DNA of 64,000 nucleotides from Bacteroidales bacterium. Lineage in GTDB: Bacteria; Bacteroidota; Bacteroidia; Bacteroidales; Marinilabiliaceae. The stretch is taken from NCBI GenBank assembly GCA_024401365.1, contig JAKSLE010000006.1, positions 62,001 through 126,000 of the forward strand. Reading direction: 5' to 3'. Positions within the stretch are counted from its first letter, which is position 1. The number at the start of each line of letters is the position of its first letter. The notes beneath the pieces are model-generated. The model did no database searches. It was not told the origin of the DNA and saw only the letters and a list, made by a program, of their open reading frames with translations. Below are positions 34,917-45,600 of this stretch, in pieces. Position numbers and translations under genes: made by a program.

Positions 34917-37136
34917 ATGAAGAATTTTATAACGACTATGCTGACACTACTTCTCGCTGTGTCAGCTTTCGCTCAGTATCGTGGTAAAGTTTACGGTACT
35001 GATGCAGAGGACCAAATGAAGACGGAGGCTTTGTTCTCCGCCTTCGTAATTTGGGACGGAACATCTCACGGTACCATAACTGATATGGATGGTTCCTTCG
35101 AAATTGATGCCGATAAACATTCCCAAAAACTTACTTTCCAGTACGTAGGTTACATATCACAGACTATCGACATAAACGAAATTGCCGATAAGAACAATAT
35201 TGTGATAAAACTTGTGCCCGAACAGTTGGACGAAGTTACCGTAACCCAAAGAAAACTGAGCTCATCTATCAACCGACGTTCTGCAATGCTGACTCAGGAC
35301 CTTGGTAAGGATGAATTGTGTAAAGCCCCTTGCTGCAACCTCGGCGAGAGCTTCGAAACTAACGCTTCCGTCGATGTCAACTACGCCGACGCTACAACTG
35401 GCGCAAGAACAATCCAACTTCTCGGATTGTCTGGCCGTTACGTTCAAATGCTTAGCGAAAACATCCCAAACCTCCGCGGCATAGCAGCTCCTTTCGGTCT
35501 TAGCTATGTTCCAGGTACTTGGATGGACGGAATATCTATTTCCAAAGGCGTCGGTACTGTAGTCAATGGCTACGAGGCTATTACGGGCCAAATCAATTAC
35601 GAGTACAAAAAGCCTATCTCAGAGGAGATTTGCTCCGCTAGCTTGTTCGGCACCACTTCTGGACGCGGCGAGGTAAACGCTTCTGTGGCAACTCGTCTTC
35701 GAGAGGGCATCTCTACTGCTTTCATCATCAGCGCTACAAAAGATTTTGATAGCATGGATGAAAATAAGGATAATTTCCGCGACGAACCTCAGACGAAACA
35801 GTTGAGCTTGTTGAACCGCTGGAATTTCCACCGCAACAACTATACAGGACAAATCATTGTCAAGACAATGAACGAAACTCGTATGGGTGGCCAGATGGAT
35901 TTCAATAGCAAAACACCTGTAGCTGATATGTATGGTGTTTACATCAAGACCGACCGCGTCGAGAGTTGGCTGAAAAATGGCATCTCTTTCGAAGATGATG
36001 CAAATCTTGGTATCCAAACTGCCTATATCTACCATCACCAGAATTCTTTCTTCGGAAATCGTCTCTATAAGGGTACTCAGCATTCGTACTACTTCAATGC
36101 CCTCTTCCGTAAAGCATGGGAGGAGGATACTCATACTTTCGATGCGGGTATCTCTTCTCAGGGAGATATGTATAATGAGAATGTCCGATTTAATGAGTCT
36201 TCTAATATCCTCAATTATAGCTTGAACGATATTTCTTTCGGCGCATACGCTCAATATACTTTGAGCCTCGAGGATATGCTCTCTGTAATCGCAGGTGTTC
36301 GCGCCGATTACGATACAGAATTTAAATCTTTCGTTACCCCTCGCCTCAATGTTCGCTACGCTCCTCACGAGTTTACAGTCTTGCGCGCCGGAATCGGCAA
36401 GGGCTATCGCACAGCAGCTCTCTTGGGCGAAAACAACTATATGCTCTCTTCTGCTCGCGAATGGCTATACAACGACAAAGATGTATACTCTCAGGAGAGC
36501 GCCTGGAATATGGGTGGTAGTATCCAACAAACAGTGGGCAATACCGGCCTCTCTATCAACGCAGAGTATTATCATACCAAATTTATAAACCAATTGGTTC
36601 TTGATACCGACCGCTCTGTACGCCAGATATTTGCAGCAAATACTGATAACGAATCTTACGCCAACACTGTCCAAATTGAAGCTTCTTACCGCTTCAAGGG
36701 TCTCGATATTACCGCAGCATGGAGATGGAACGAGGCTAAGCAGACTCTCAATAACGAGCTCTGCCAACGCCCATTGGTAAGCCGATATAAGGGATTGCTC
36801 GCCATTTCTTACCAGACTCCTCTTAAGACTTGGCAGTTCGACGCAAATATACAGCTCAATGGCGGTGGACGCATCCCTACTACAATTGACAACCCTATTG
36901 AGTATCAGAGAAATACATCGTTTGGCTCATACCAGATGTACAACGCTCAGATTACTAAGTGGTTCAGAAATTGGAGCATATATGCGGGGTGCGAAAATAT
37001 AGGCAACTATATGCAGGAGGATGCTATCATCGCTGCTGATAAGCCTATGAGCAACTATTTTGATGGCACAATGATATGGGGACCTCTCATGAGTAGAAAG
37101 TTCTACTTGGGTGTCCGTTTTTCTCTAGAACAATAA
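34917..37136 (+). CDS. TonB-dependent receptor, probable metal/metallophore uptake
   Basis: 739 residues. Signal peptide (MKNFITTMLTLLLAVSAFAQ), a carboxypeptidase-regulatory-like domain (about 21-95, ending VGYISQTIDI), TonB-box/plug region beginning LDEVTVTQRK, a Cys motif CKAPCCNLGESFETN, plug core RTIQLLGLSGRYVQML and SISKGVGTVVNGYEAITGQINYEYK, then a 22-strand-type barrel ending in a strand (KFYLGVRFSLEQ). The CxxPCC plug motif and neighbours (Cys/His-rich protein, HMA protein) suggest metal transport, probably copper. Not a SusC glycan receptor, as no SusD follows. Confidence 0.9.
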   Translation: MKNFITTMLTLLLAVSAFAQYRGKVYGTDAEDQMKTEALFSAFVIWDGTSHGTITDMDGSFEIDADKHSQKLTFQYVGYISQTIDINEIADKNNIVIKLVPEQLDEVTVTQRKLSSSINRRSAMLTQDLGKDELCKAPCCNLGESFETNASVDVNYADATTGARTIQLLGLSGRYVQMLSENIPNLRGIAAPFGLSYVPGTWMDGISISKGVGTVVNGYEAITGQINYEYKKPISEEICSASLFGTTSGRGEVNASVATRLREGISTAFIISATKDFDSMDENKDNFRDEPQTKQLSLLNRWNFHRNNYTGQIIVKTMNETRMGGQMDFNSKTPVADMYGVYIKTDRVESWLKNGISFEDDANLGIQTAYIYHHQNSFFGNRLYKGTQHSYYFNALFRKAWEEDTHTFDAGISSQGDMYNENVRFNESSNILNYSLNDISFGAYAQYTLSLEDMLSVIAGVRADYDTEFKSFVTPRLNVRYAPHEFTVLRAGIGKGYRTAALLGENNYMLSSAREWLYNDKDVYSQESAWNMGGSIQQTVGNTGLSINAEYYHTKFINQLVLDTDRSVRQIFAANTDNESYANTVQIEASYRFKGLDITAAWRWNEAKQTLNNELCQRPLVSRYKGLLAISYQTPLKTWQFDANIQLNGGGRIPTTIDNPIEYQRNTSFGSYQMYNAQITKWFRNWSIYAGCENIGNYMQEDAIIAADKPMSNYFDGTMIWGPLMSRKFYLGVRFSLEQ

Positions 37137-37157
37137 CTAACTTAACAGTATTAACTG

Positions 37158-37490
37158 ATGAAGAAGACAATATTTATAATGACCTTAGCCCTCGTAGGGT
37201 TGTATGGCAATGTCGCAAAGTCTGAAAACACATATTCCAACGCAGTAGCAGTGGAAGAGGTCCAGAACGAACTTACTACCGTAGTATTCTCAGCTACAAT
37301 CCATTGCGACAACTGCAAGAAAAAAATCGAGAAAAACTTGGCTTTCGAAAAGGGTGTCAAGGAGATAAAGGTCGATGTCAAATCAAAAACAGTGACCGTT
37401 ACCTTCAAGAGCAGTAAGAATACTCCCGAAGCACTAAAGAAGGCACTTAAAAAATTAGGCTACGATAGCGATATCAAGATTGTAAAATAG
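37158..37490 (+). CDS. Periplasmic heavy-metal-associated (HMA) protein
   Basis: 110 residues. Signal peptide (MKKTIFIMTLALVGLYGNVAKS), then one HMA ferredoxin-like domain with the metal motif CDNC (in SATIHCDNCKKKIEKNL) and the typical KVDVKSKTVTVTF strand and LKKALKKLGYD helix. Such proteins bind Cu(I) or another soft metal through the two Cys. Being exported, it would work in the periplasm with the TonB receptor encoded 21 bases upstream. Confidence 0.92.
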   Translation: MKKTIFIMTLALVGLYGNVAKSENTYSNAVAVEEVQNELTTVVFSATIHCDNCKKKIEKNLAFEKGVKEIKVDVKSKTVTVTFKSSKNTPEALKKALKKLGYDSDIKIVK

Positions 37491-37521
37491 TAGTATCTTT
37501 ACCGCCAATTCATAATAAAAA

Positions 37522-38658
37522 ATGAATTTTTCTATGAAGAACGGGATACTACTACTAACAAGCATGATTTGTATAGCCCTGGTGGGTTGTACCTCTAGCT
37601 CTACAAATTCACCAGAAACCTCACAGAATAAGGCTGTTACACCAGTGGATTCGCTTGCCACACAGGCTACTCGCAATATTCTTGATAGACTGGATAAGAG
37701 AGAGCGACTCCTTATAGGTCATCAAGACGACCTCTCTTATGGTCATAGCTGGAACGAGGAGCCTGGAAGAAGCGACGTCCTTGAGACTTCTGGCTTATAT
37801 CCCGACGTGTGCGGATGGGAACTGGCAGGTATTGAACTAAGCGAAGATGCCAATATCGATGGCGTACTGTTCAGTAATATGCGCAAGCACATGCAGGAGA
37901 TACACCAAATGGGGGGCATCAACACCATGACTTGGCACTCTTATAACATTATCACTGGTAATGATTGCTGGGATGTCTCTCTTACAGGTATCGCTGCTTC
38001 TGTTTTGCCCGATGGTCCAAAACATGAACAATACCTTAAGTGGCTCGATAAGTTCGCCGATTTCGTACTCTCAATAAAGGATGATAATGGCAATCTCATA
38101 CCTCTGATGTTCCGCCCTTATCACGAACTTACGGGCTCGTGGTTCTGGTGGGGAAAGGATCTATGTAGCCCAGATGAATATAAACAACTTTGGAGGATGA
38201 CTTACAATTATCTGACAAAGGAGAAAAATGTTCACAACTTGCTCTACGTTTACTCAACAGGCAATTTCAATGACACTACCCTATTCTTGGAGCGCTATCC
38301 TGGCGATGACGTGGTCGATATATTGGGTTTCGATATATATCAATATGGGGAGGACCTCAATATAGCACAACAGGAGTTCTTGAAGCAACTGAATCTTCAA
38401 TGCGAACTGTTATCACCATTGGCTAAGCAGAAAAACAAACCTTGGGCAGTGTGCGAAGCTGGTCTCGAGAGTATCCCCCTCAATAATTGGTTTACCGAAC
38501 TGGGCAAAGTCTTGATACCTACCGATGCACGATACATTCTCTTCTGGAGAAATGCTCACGACCGAGAGTCGCATTTTTACGCACCTTTCAAGGGGCATGC
38601 GTCAGAGGACGACTTCAAGACATTCGTACAAGAAACAAGAAATCAAGGTCAACTATGA
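37522..38658 (+). CDS. GH26-family glycoside hydrolase lipoprotein (beta-mannanase-like)
   Basis: 378 residues (start may be the ATG at 37534). Lipobox ALVGC (Cys23) marks an envelope lipoprotein. The rest is a clan-A (beta/alpha)8 glycosidase of family 26: substrate residues GHQDD and MTWHSYN, acid/base in FRPYHELTGSWFWWG (Glu202), nucleophile in AVCEAGLES (Glu312). GH26 enzymes mostly cut beta-mannans; some act on xylan or mixed glucan. No SusCD pair or other glycosidase is near, so it is not in an obvious polysaccharide utilisation locus. A degenerate -7 (TATCTTTA) lies at 37494. Confidence 0.92.
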   Translation: MNFSMKNGILLLTSMICIALVGCTSSSTNSPETSQNKAVTPVDSLATQATRNILDRLDKRERLLIGHQDDLSYGHSWNEEPGRSDVLETSGLYPDVCGWELAGIELSEDANIDGVLFSNMRKHMQEIHQMGGINTMTWHSYNIITGNDCWDVSLTGIAASVLPDGPKHEQYLKWLDKFADFVLSIKDDNGNLIPLMFRPYHELTGSWFWWGKDLCSPDEYKQLWRMTYNYLTKEKNVHNLLYVYSTGNFNDTTLFLERYPGDDVVDILGFDIYQYGEDLNIAQQEFLKQLNLQCELLSPLAKQKNKPWAVCEAGLESIPLNNWFTELGKVLIPTDARYILFWRNAHDRESHFYAPFKGHASEDDFKTFVQETRNQGQL

Positions 38659-38679
38659 TAAATAGCTTTACCTAAATGA

Positions 38680-38713
38680 AAGGCGCACTGCGGGAACGGT
38701 GCGCCTTACTTTT
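38680..38713 (+). terminator. Terminator after the GH26 gene
   Basis: AAGGCGCAC (38680-38688) pairs with GTGCGCCTT (38699-38707), followed by ACTTTTTTC. It lies between convergent genes. Confidence 0.88.
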
Positions 38714-38716
38714 TTC

Positions 38717-39589
38717 TTATTTAGTTTTTAATGGGATCTTTACGCCTGCTCGTAAACCAATATTTCGAAGATTTACCTTGTCTATCACATCCGACTCCAT
38801 AAGACTCTTGTATGTCCTGTCGGTATTCAGCATAGCTCCATCATGATTCTTTGCCATGTTCGACAGACCTATCGAACTGTAAATACCTCCGAAGAAATAT
38901 ATACTAGGTGTAATCTTCGCTACAACACATACATCGTAGTACAACGACAATCCTAACCCTTTTGTAGCTATCGCTCCTATTGGTCGTGGCTTATCAATCG
39001 TAAAACCATGATGCTCCAAGTCGTGTATCGTCACATTCGTTTCAGGATAATAACCATTAGTCTCGTACTCTCCCTCCTTTACTTCATACTTCGTCTTGAA
39101 TGGGAAATACAATTTCAAACCAGCCCCGGCTACTAGTGAGATTCTTTTGGTAAGCGGCATTCTAAACAGTGCACCAAGTGGCATCTCAAGGTTAACGCAA
39201 CGCTGATGCTCTTCCCACTCCTTCATCACAATGACATACGTGAAATCTTGCTTGTTGATTTCATCATAGATATCATACTTCAGTGTGCCGTCCAAGGATG
39301 CCGTACTGTTACTCAACTGTACTCCAACACCTGCCGAGAACCCCCAGTTGTTGCTCAAGAATTGGTTGTAGTCAACATTAAATGAACCACCACCTCCAAG
39401 CTTTCTGTCTGAATCACTACTCTTAAAGTATATTGAACTTAACCCTCCACTCAATGATCCACTAACGTACTTATCACTGTCAAACAATGGTGCACTGCTC
39501 GTTCTACTTTTGGTCTTCCATTGGGCATTCACCATTTCTGGTGCGCCCAATAGTAAACCTATGATTAATATGCTTAAAATCTTGTTCAT
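38717..39589 (-). CDS. Outer-membrane beta-barrel protein downstream of the giant protein
   Basis: 290 residues with signal peptide (MNKILSILIIGLLLGAPEMVNAQ). Barrel-like strands include YVSGSLSGGLSSIYF, FSAGVGVQLS, RISLVAGAGLKLYFPF, LGLSLYYDVCVVA and IYFFGGIYSSIGLS; the end is IGLRAGVKIPLKTK. I do not recognise a narrower family; it lacks the features of PorP/SprF that I know. It begins 24 bases after the giant gene stop and is probably co-transcribed, so it may anchor or help export that protein, by analogy with SprB-SprF pairs. Confidence 0.8.
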   Translation of the reverse strand: MNKILSILIIGLLLGAPEMVNAQWKTKSRTSSAPLFDSDKYVSGSLSGGLSSIYFKSSDSDRKLGGGGSFNVDYNQFLSNNWGFSAGVGVQLSNSTASLDGTLKYDIYDEINKQDFTYVIVMKEWEEHQRCVNLEMPLGALFRMPLTKRISLVAGAGLKLYFPFKTKYEVKEGEYETNGYYPETNVTIHDLEHHGFTIDKPRPIGAIATKGLGLSLYYDVCVVAKITPSIYFFGGIYSSIGLSNMAKNHDGAMLNTDRTYKSLMESDVIDKVNLRNIGLRAGVKIPLKTK

Positions 39590-39613
39590 CCTACTACAAT
39601 ATTATTACGCGGG

Positions 39614-42600
39614 TTACTCAACAAGGATCTTCACTGTCGCCTTCTTATTGCCTGACACTACCGATACTATATGTGCACCACGCGAAGGAAGTACTACCTG
39701 ATTGATATGTTCTACTTTATCTGATGAGAATACTACTGCAGATGACAGGGTATATATCCTTACAACCGCATTTTGCATCTCCGATTCCGACAAACCATCT
39801 ACCACTACCGAGAATGTCTCTCCTGTATGTATTGGATTTGGATTGACAGTTACATTGAGCGCCGATGCTTGTAGCTTATATTCCGCAGGACCGATAATAT
39901 ACTCCTTACCGTCAACACTCTTGACAATAACCTCATAAGTACCATTCACACCGCCTCTCTCACAATAGAACTGCTCGTTGGCACCACTGATTATCGCACC
40001 ATTACGATACCACTGATATGATGTAAACAGATTACCTGAGTTGTCAACCACAAGTACATCATCCCACATAAGCTTGATATACGAAGCACTCAAACGATCC
40101 AACTCCAACTCTACCTTCTGGCTGCCGTCATCCTCATCTTCTGGTTCTTTAGGCTCCTCTGGCTCCTCTGGCTCTGGCTCTTCTGGCTGCTCAATAACAA
40201 TCTTCTCCTCTATGACAAATGAATATGTCTGAGAAGCATCTGTATTATCAGACCATATATAATTAGGATTCAATGTCACAATCACAATGTACTTGCCTGG
40301 CTCAACAGCTTCCAAATCACCGGAAATCACATACGCAATATTCTCTGCAATCTTAATACCATGTGATTCACCATCGTATAGATAACTGCTGCTTGTAATA
40401 TTTGGCTTATCAACCTTAGCAGGATTGATTGTTACTACAACAATCTTAGTCTCCTTTGTACCATCCGACCACTTGTATCCTGCTGTCGGCGTCAACTTAA
40501 CCTCATACTTGCCAGCATTTGTCTGTACACCACCGTCAACCTTGTACTCTACCTTCTCAGAAATAAGAGTAATAGGTTCTCCTGTATAAGTATATTCTCC
40601 AACAACTGGCAACTCTATAGTTCCATCACCAATATTGAAGGTTATTACCTTATCGTCTGTAGTGCCATCCGACCATACTGTATTCTGCGCATCCTTCAAC
40701 GAGATAACTCTGTCATAAGATTTGCTCTCAATACCAGTCGCATTCTTTTCGTCTACAATATATCCCTCTCCTGCAGGTATTTCAAACTTCTTCTCCTTTC
40801 CATCATAGATAAATGTTGTCTGAGGTGCTACTGGAATAGCAATAGTTGCCTTGTCTATCACATTTGTAATCTTCAATTCTTCTCTAGAATTGTCCGACCA
40901 TATATGATTAGCATCAGGAACCAATGTCAAGATGTACTCTCCAGCATCCTTACCCTCTGTATCTCCAGTTATATCGTATGGACCTACAGGGATATCGAAT
41001 ACCTGAGTCTCACCGTTGTATGTATACTTGCCAGAAACAAGCTCTGGCTTCTCGATCGCCATTGGAACAATCGTTACCTTATACGACTTGGTATCTGCAC
41101 CTCCACTGCTCCACGAATAACCTGGATTAAGTGTTACATATACAGTGTATTCGCCAACATTTGTCTTTGTACCGTCAACTACACTATACAAACTGCTCTC
41201 TGGTACAAATACTATCGGAGTACCTGTATATGTATATGTATCTTCTACAACTGGCTCATCTACTCTACCATCAGTAATTGTAAATGTATATGTCAAATCT
41301 TCCGATGTTCCTGTTGCCCATACATAATTGTTCTTGTCAACAAGTGCAACTGTACGTGTGTAAACACCTACCTCAGTAGCAGAAGCATTTGTAACATTTA
41401 CTATGTAACGGCCTTCAGAATCTGCTGGCACAACGAACAATTTTTCTGTGCCATCAAAAGTAAATGCATCATCCGAAACGACTGGTACGTCAACTTTCAC
41501 CTTCGCAATGTTGAAGTCGTATGTCTTGTCTTCCGACTTGCCGTCTGCCCATACATAGTGTGCAACATCATTCAATGAAACAGTTACCGTATGGTTGCCA
41601 GCTCCTGTCTGTACATTGCCCGTTACAGTATAAGCACTGTTAGCTGGAATATTGTAAGTCTTCTCATTGCCGTCGTATGTAAATACTGTTTCGTCTTTTA
41701 CTGGAACAGCTACCTGAATCTTGTTAATATAGAACTTATATATCTCAGCATCAGCACCACTACCGTCCGACCATACATAATTACTCTTAGGTGTTACCTT
41801 TACTGTATACTCATTTGGCTCAGTACCCTTTGTAAGACCTTCGATAGTATAACCTGAATTCTCAACAATATTGAAATCAAATTCAGTACCATCATAAGTA
41901 AACTCTGTAACGGTTACTTCTGGCTTCGCAACCTGAGCTGGCTTTATAACTACATGTATCGTCTCTGGAGTAGTTGAACCACCAACCCAAGTATAACCTT
42001 CATTAGGTGTCAACACAACATCATACTCTCCTGCGTCAGTTTGAACACCATCAGTTACTGTATAAGCATCATTTTCAGGAACCAAAGTAATTGGCTGACC
42101 TGTATATGTATGCTCTGTCTCAACTATTGGCTTTTCTACACTGCCAGTAGTGATTGTAAAGGTTATTGTACGAGCAACATCAGCAACACCATCTGCCCAT
42201 GCATAGTTGATTTCATCACTAAGTGTTACTGTTCTGTCGTATGTACCTACCAATGTGCCAGTAGCATTCTCTTCTCCTATAGTGTACCTTCCTTGCTCAT
42301 CTTGTGGAATCGCAAATGTCTTAACACTACCATCAAAGATGAATGATGTATGCTCAGGTTCTGGAACCGTAACCAGAATCTTCGCGATTATAAAATCGTA
42401 CTGCTTGGTTTCGGTCTTATTGTCGTTCCATATGTAGTGGACATCATCCTTGAGAGATACACTTACTATATACTTGCCTGCATATTTCTGAACATTGTTA
42501 ATGACATCATACGCATCATTATCAGGAATATTGTAAGTCTTGTCGCTACCATCGTATGTAAACTCTGTTTCATCTGCTGCTGGAACATTTATTACTATGT

Positions 42601-45600
42601 GCTTAATCTTAAATGTCTCGTTTATCTCTGCCGATGTGTTATCGCTCCATACATAGTTCGACTTAAGTGCTATCGTTACAGGATAGACAGCTATCTCAAT
42701 ACCCTTTGTCTCTCCTGTTATCGTATAGCCTTCATTCTCCGCAACATTGAAATTATATTCACTGCCATTCCAAATAAACTCTGTCTGAACAAATGTTGGC
42801 TTGTCTACCTTGGCAGGTAAAATTTCTACATCGTATGATTTCTGTGCTACCGAACCACCTGCCCAAGTATAACCGCTCTTAGGTGTAACCTTTACTGTAT
42901 ACTTACCAGCATCTTTTCCTTCACCATTAATGATATCATACTCACTACCTGTCAAGAATACTATGGTAGAACCTGTATAGGTATACACTGTTTGTATAGT
43001 AGGCTCATCAATAGTTCCCGTACCAATCTTAAATTCTATCGTCTTAGGTGCAGTTGTACCATCAACCCACTCATAATTATCTGTATCATTGAGTGAAATT
43101 GTTCTAGGAAAATTACCTGCAGCTGTAGCCGAAGCATTCTCAGGCGCAACGGTATAGTTACTGTTAGGGGTAACCGTGAATGTCTTCTCCGAACCATCAT
43201 ATATAAAGTTGGTTGTTGGTGCTGTCGGCAAGTCTACCCTGGCTTTATTGATCGTAAATGTTACCGTCTTCGATGCATCAGTATCATCTGCCCATACATA
43301 ATTGGTCTTGTCTTTCAATGTCACTACCCTGTTGTATGTACCAGCATTGGTTGCTGTCGCATTCGCAGAGCCAATAGTGTAATTGTCATTTGTAGTAACT
43401 TCCAACGCCTTGGCTGTACCATCGTATGTATATGTCGCAGTAACCGCACTAGGCAAAGCAACTGTCGCACGAGCTATCGACCAACTCTGATTGATATCTG
43501 CTCGCGATCCATCACTCCACGAGAAGTTGTCTCCAAGCTTAATTACTGCCGTGTACGATCCTGCATTTGTAGCCTTGTTACCTGTAATAGTATAACCCGA
43601 TGCATCCGAAGGTCCTGGTACAGAGAATGTCTGCTCTGAACCCGTGTAGGTAAACGACTGCGTGAGATCTATAGTAGGCTTAGCTATCTGCTTCTTGCCT
43701 ATGCTGAATGTAGTCGTAAGGCCTGTCGTAGGCATCTTATAGTTATCTACATCAGCTCCTTCTATAGATACTGCTGTTGCTACGTATCCGCTACCCGACA
43801 CCGTCTTCTCTCCGCTTACTACTACCGTCACATTGTCTGTACCTTCCTTACCAGTCGCTGTCGCAGTAGGCTTATGTGGATTGCCATCATAAACGAATGA
43901 CGTATTCGACCATTCTATACCTATTGTCTTCTTTGCAATCGAAACTGAAATTGGACCTGTAGCCGCAACTCCTACATAGTTGTCGTCTGTCGATTCTACC
44001 TTGTAGTATACCTTATAGTCTGAACCTGCATCCTTACCTGTTGGTATCTTTACAGTCCAACCGTCAACACCATTTGTGCTGTAGTACACAATACCTGTTG
44101 CACAGGTTCCTGCTGTTACAAGGTTCTGTGCAGTACCGTTGTATGTCAACGTATTAGCTACCGGAGCCGTTACCGTAGGATTAGCTTCCTTAATCGTGAA
44201 TGACAGGTTAATGTTTGCAGGCAACTTATAGTTTGCAGATGCAGTGCCACCAAGTATTGCCTTAGCTGTGTAACTGCCCTTATTTGTCTGCTCTCCACTT
44301 ACAGTCACAGTCACATCGTCTGTACCTACCTTGCCAACAAAGTTGAGTGTAGGCTTCTTTGGTGTACCATCGTAAACGAATGTTGTAGTCGTACCCCATG
44401 TCAATGTTAACTCTTTCTGAGCTATGACTGCTGGTACATTTCCACCTGTTACCTCATTGTAGTTGCCGTCGCCTTCTACCTTGTAATATACTGTATAGGT
44501 ACCAGCATCCTTAGCTTGTGGAATAGTCGTCACCCATGTACTGCCATCAAGACTGTACTTCAATGTACCGCCTGTGGTCGTCGCAGCAGTAGCTACAAGG
44601 TTTTGCATAGTACCCTTATAAACCATATTCGATGCTGCAACAGGCGCAGTAACAGCTGGAGTAGCTTTCTTGATTTCAAATTGTACCGTATTGGCCGCTG
44701 GCAACTGGTAGTTTGATGCAGCCGATCCTGTCAGAGAACTTGCAGTAGCGGTGTACTTGCCTACTACTGTTTTAGCACCTGTGACTGTAACTCCTACTTC
44801 GTCTGTACCATACTTGCCTGATAGCAGTGCCGTAGGAACTTTCGATGTTCCATCATATACAAATGATGTATTCTCCCAATTTAGTGTAAGTTCTTTCTTG
44901 GCTATCGTTACAGCTATAGGACCACTCTTGGCTATGTCATTGTAATTAGCACCGCCAGTGACCTTATAATATACATTGTACGACCCCGCATTTGTAGCTG
45001 TAGGTATAGCATCCGACCATGTCGTGCCGTTGTTGATACTGTACTCTATAGTGCCGGCTGAAATCGTTGCTAGTGTAACAAGTGTCTGTGCTACACCATT
45101 ATATGTCAAACTCTTGGCTGTTGGAGCCGTAATGGCAATTGTCGCCTTTGTTATCGCAAATGTCGTCTGGTCTGCACCAACTGCAAACTTATAGTTCGAA
45201 GCGTCTGCACCCGACAACGTCACTTTTGTCGGATACGACGAACCTACATTTATCTGCTCACCGTCTACCGATACCACTACCTTGTCTCCTGTCTCTATTC
45301 CAGTAACTGTAGGTGTTGGCTTGTGCGCAGATCCATCATATACAAATGTCTTTGTACCCCAGTTGATAGTAAGCTGCTTCTGCGCAATGGCAACATTCAA
45401 TGTCTTCGCAGCTACATCAGCATAGTTGGTATTACCTTCTACCTTGTAGTATACCGTATAATTCTGTGCTGCCTTCGCTTGTGGTATTGTGGTAGTCCAA
45501 CTTTCTCCATCAATACTATACTTCAACGTACCTCCATTGGTTGAACCGGCTGTCGCAAGTAACGACTGATTGGTTCCATTGTATACCAACGATGTGGCAA

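Noticed and set aside
34917-38658. Polysaccharide utilisation locus (TonB receptor plus GH26)
   Set aside because: No SusD partner is present, the receptor context is metal-related, and the GH26 gene is preceded by an HMA gene, so a glycan-uptake locus is not supported.
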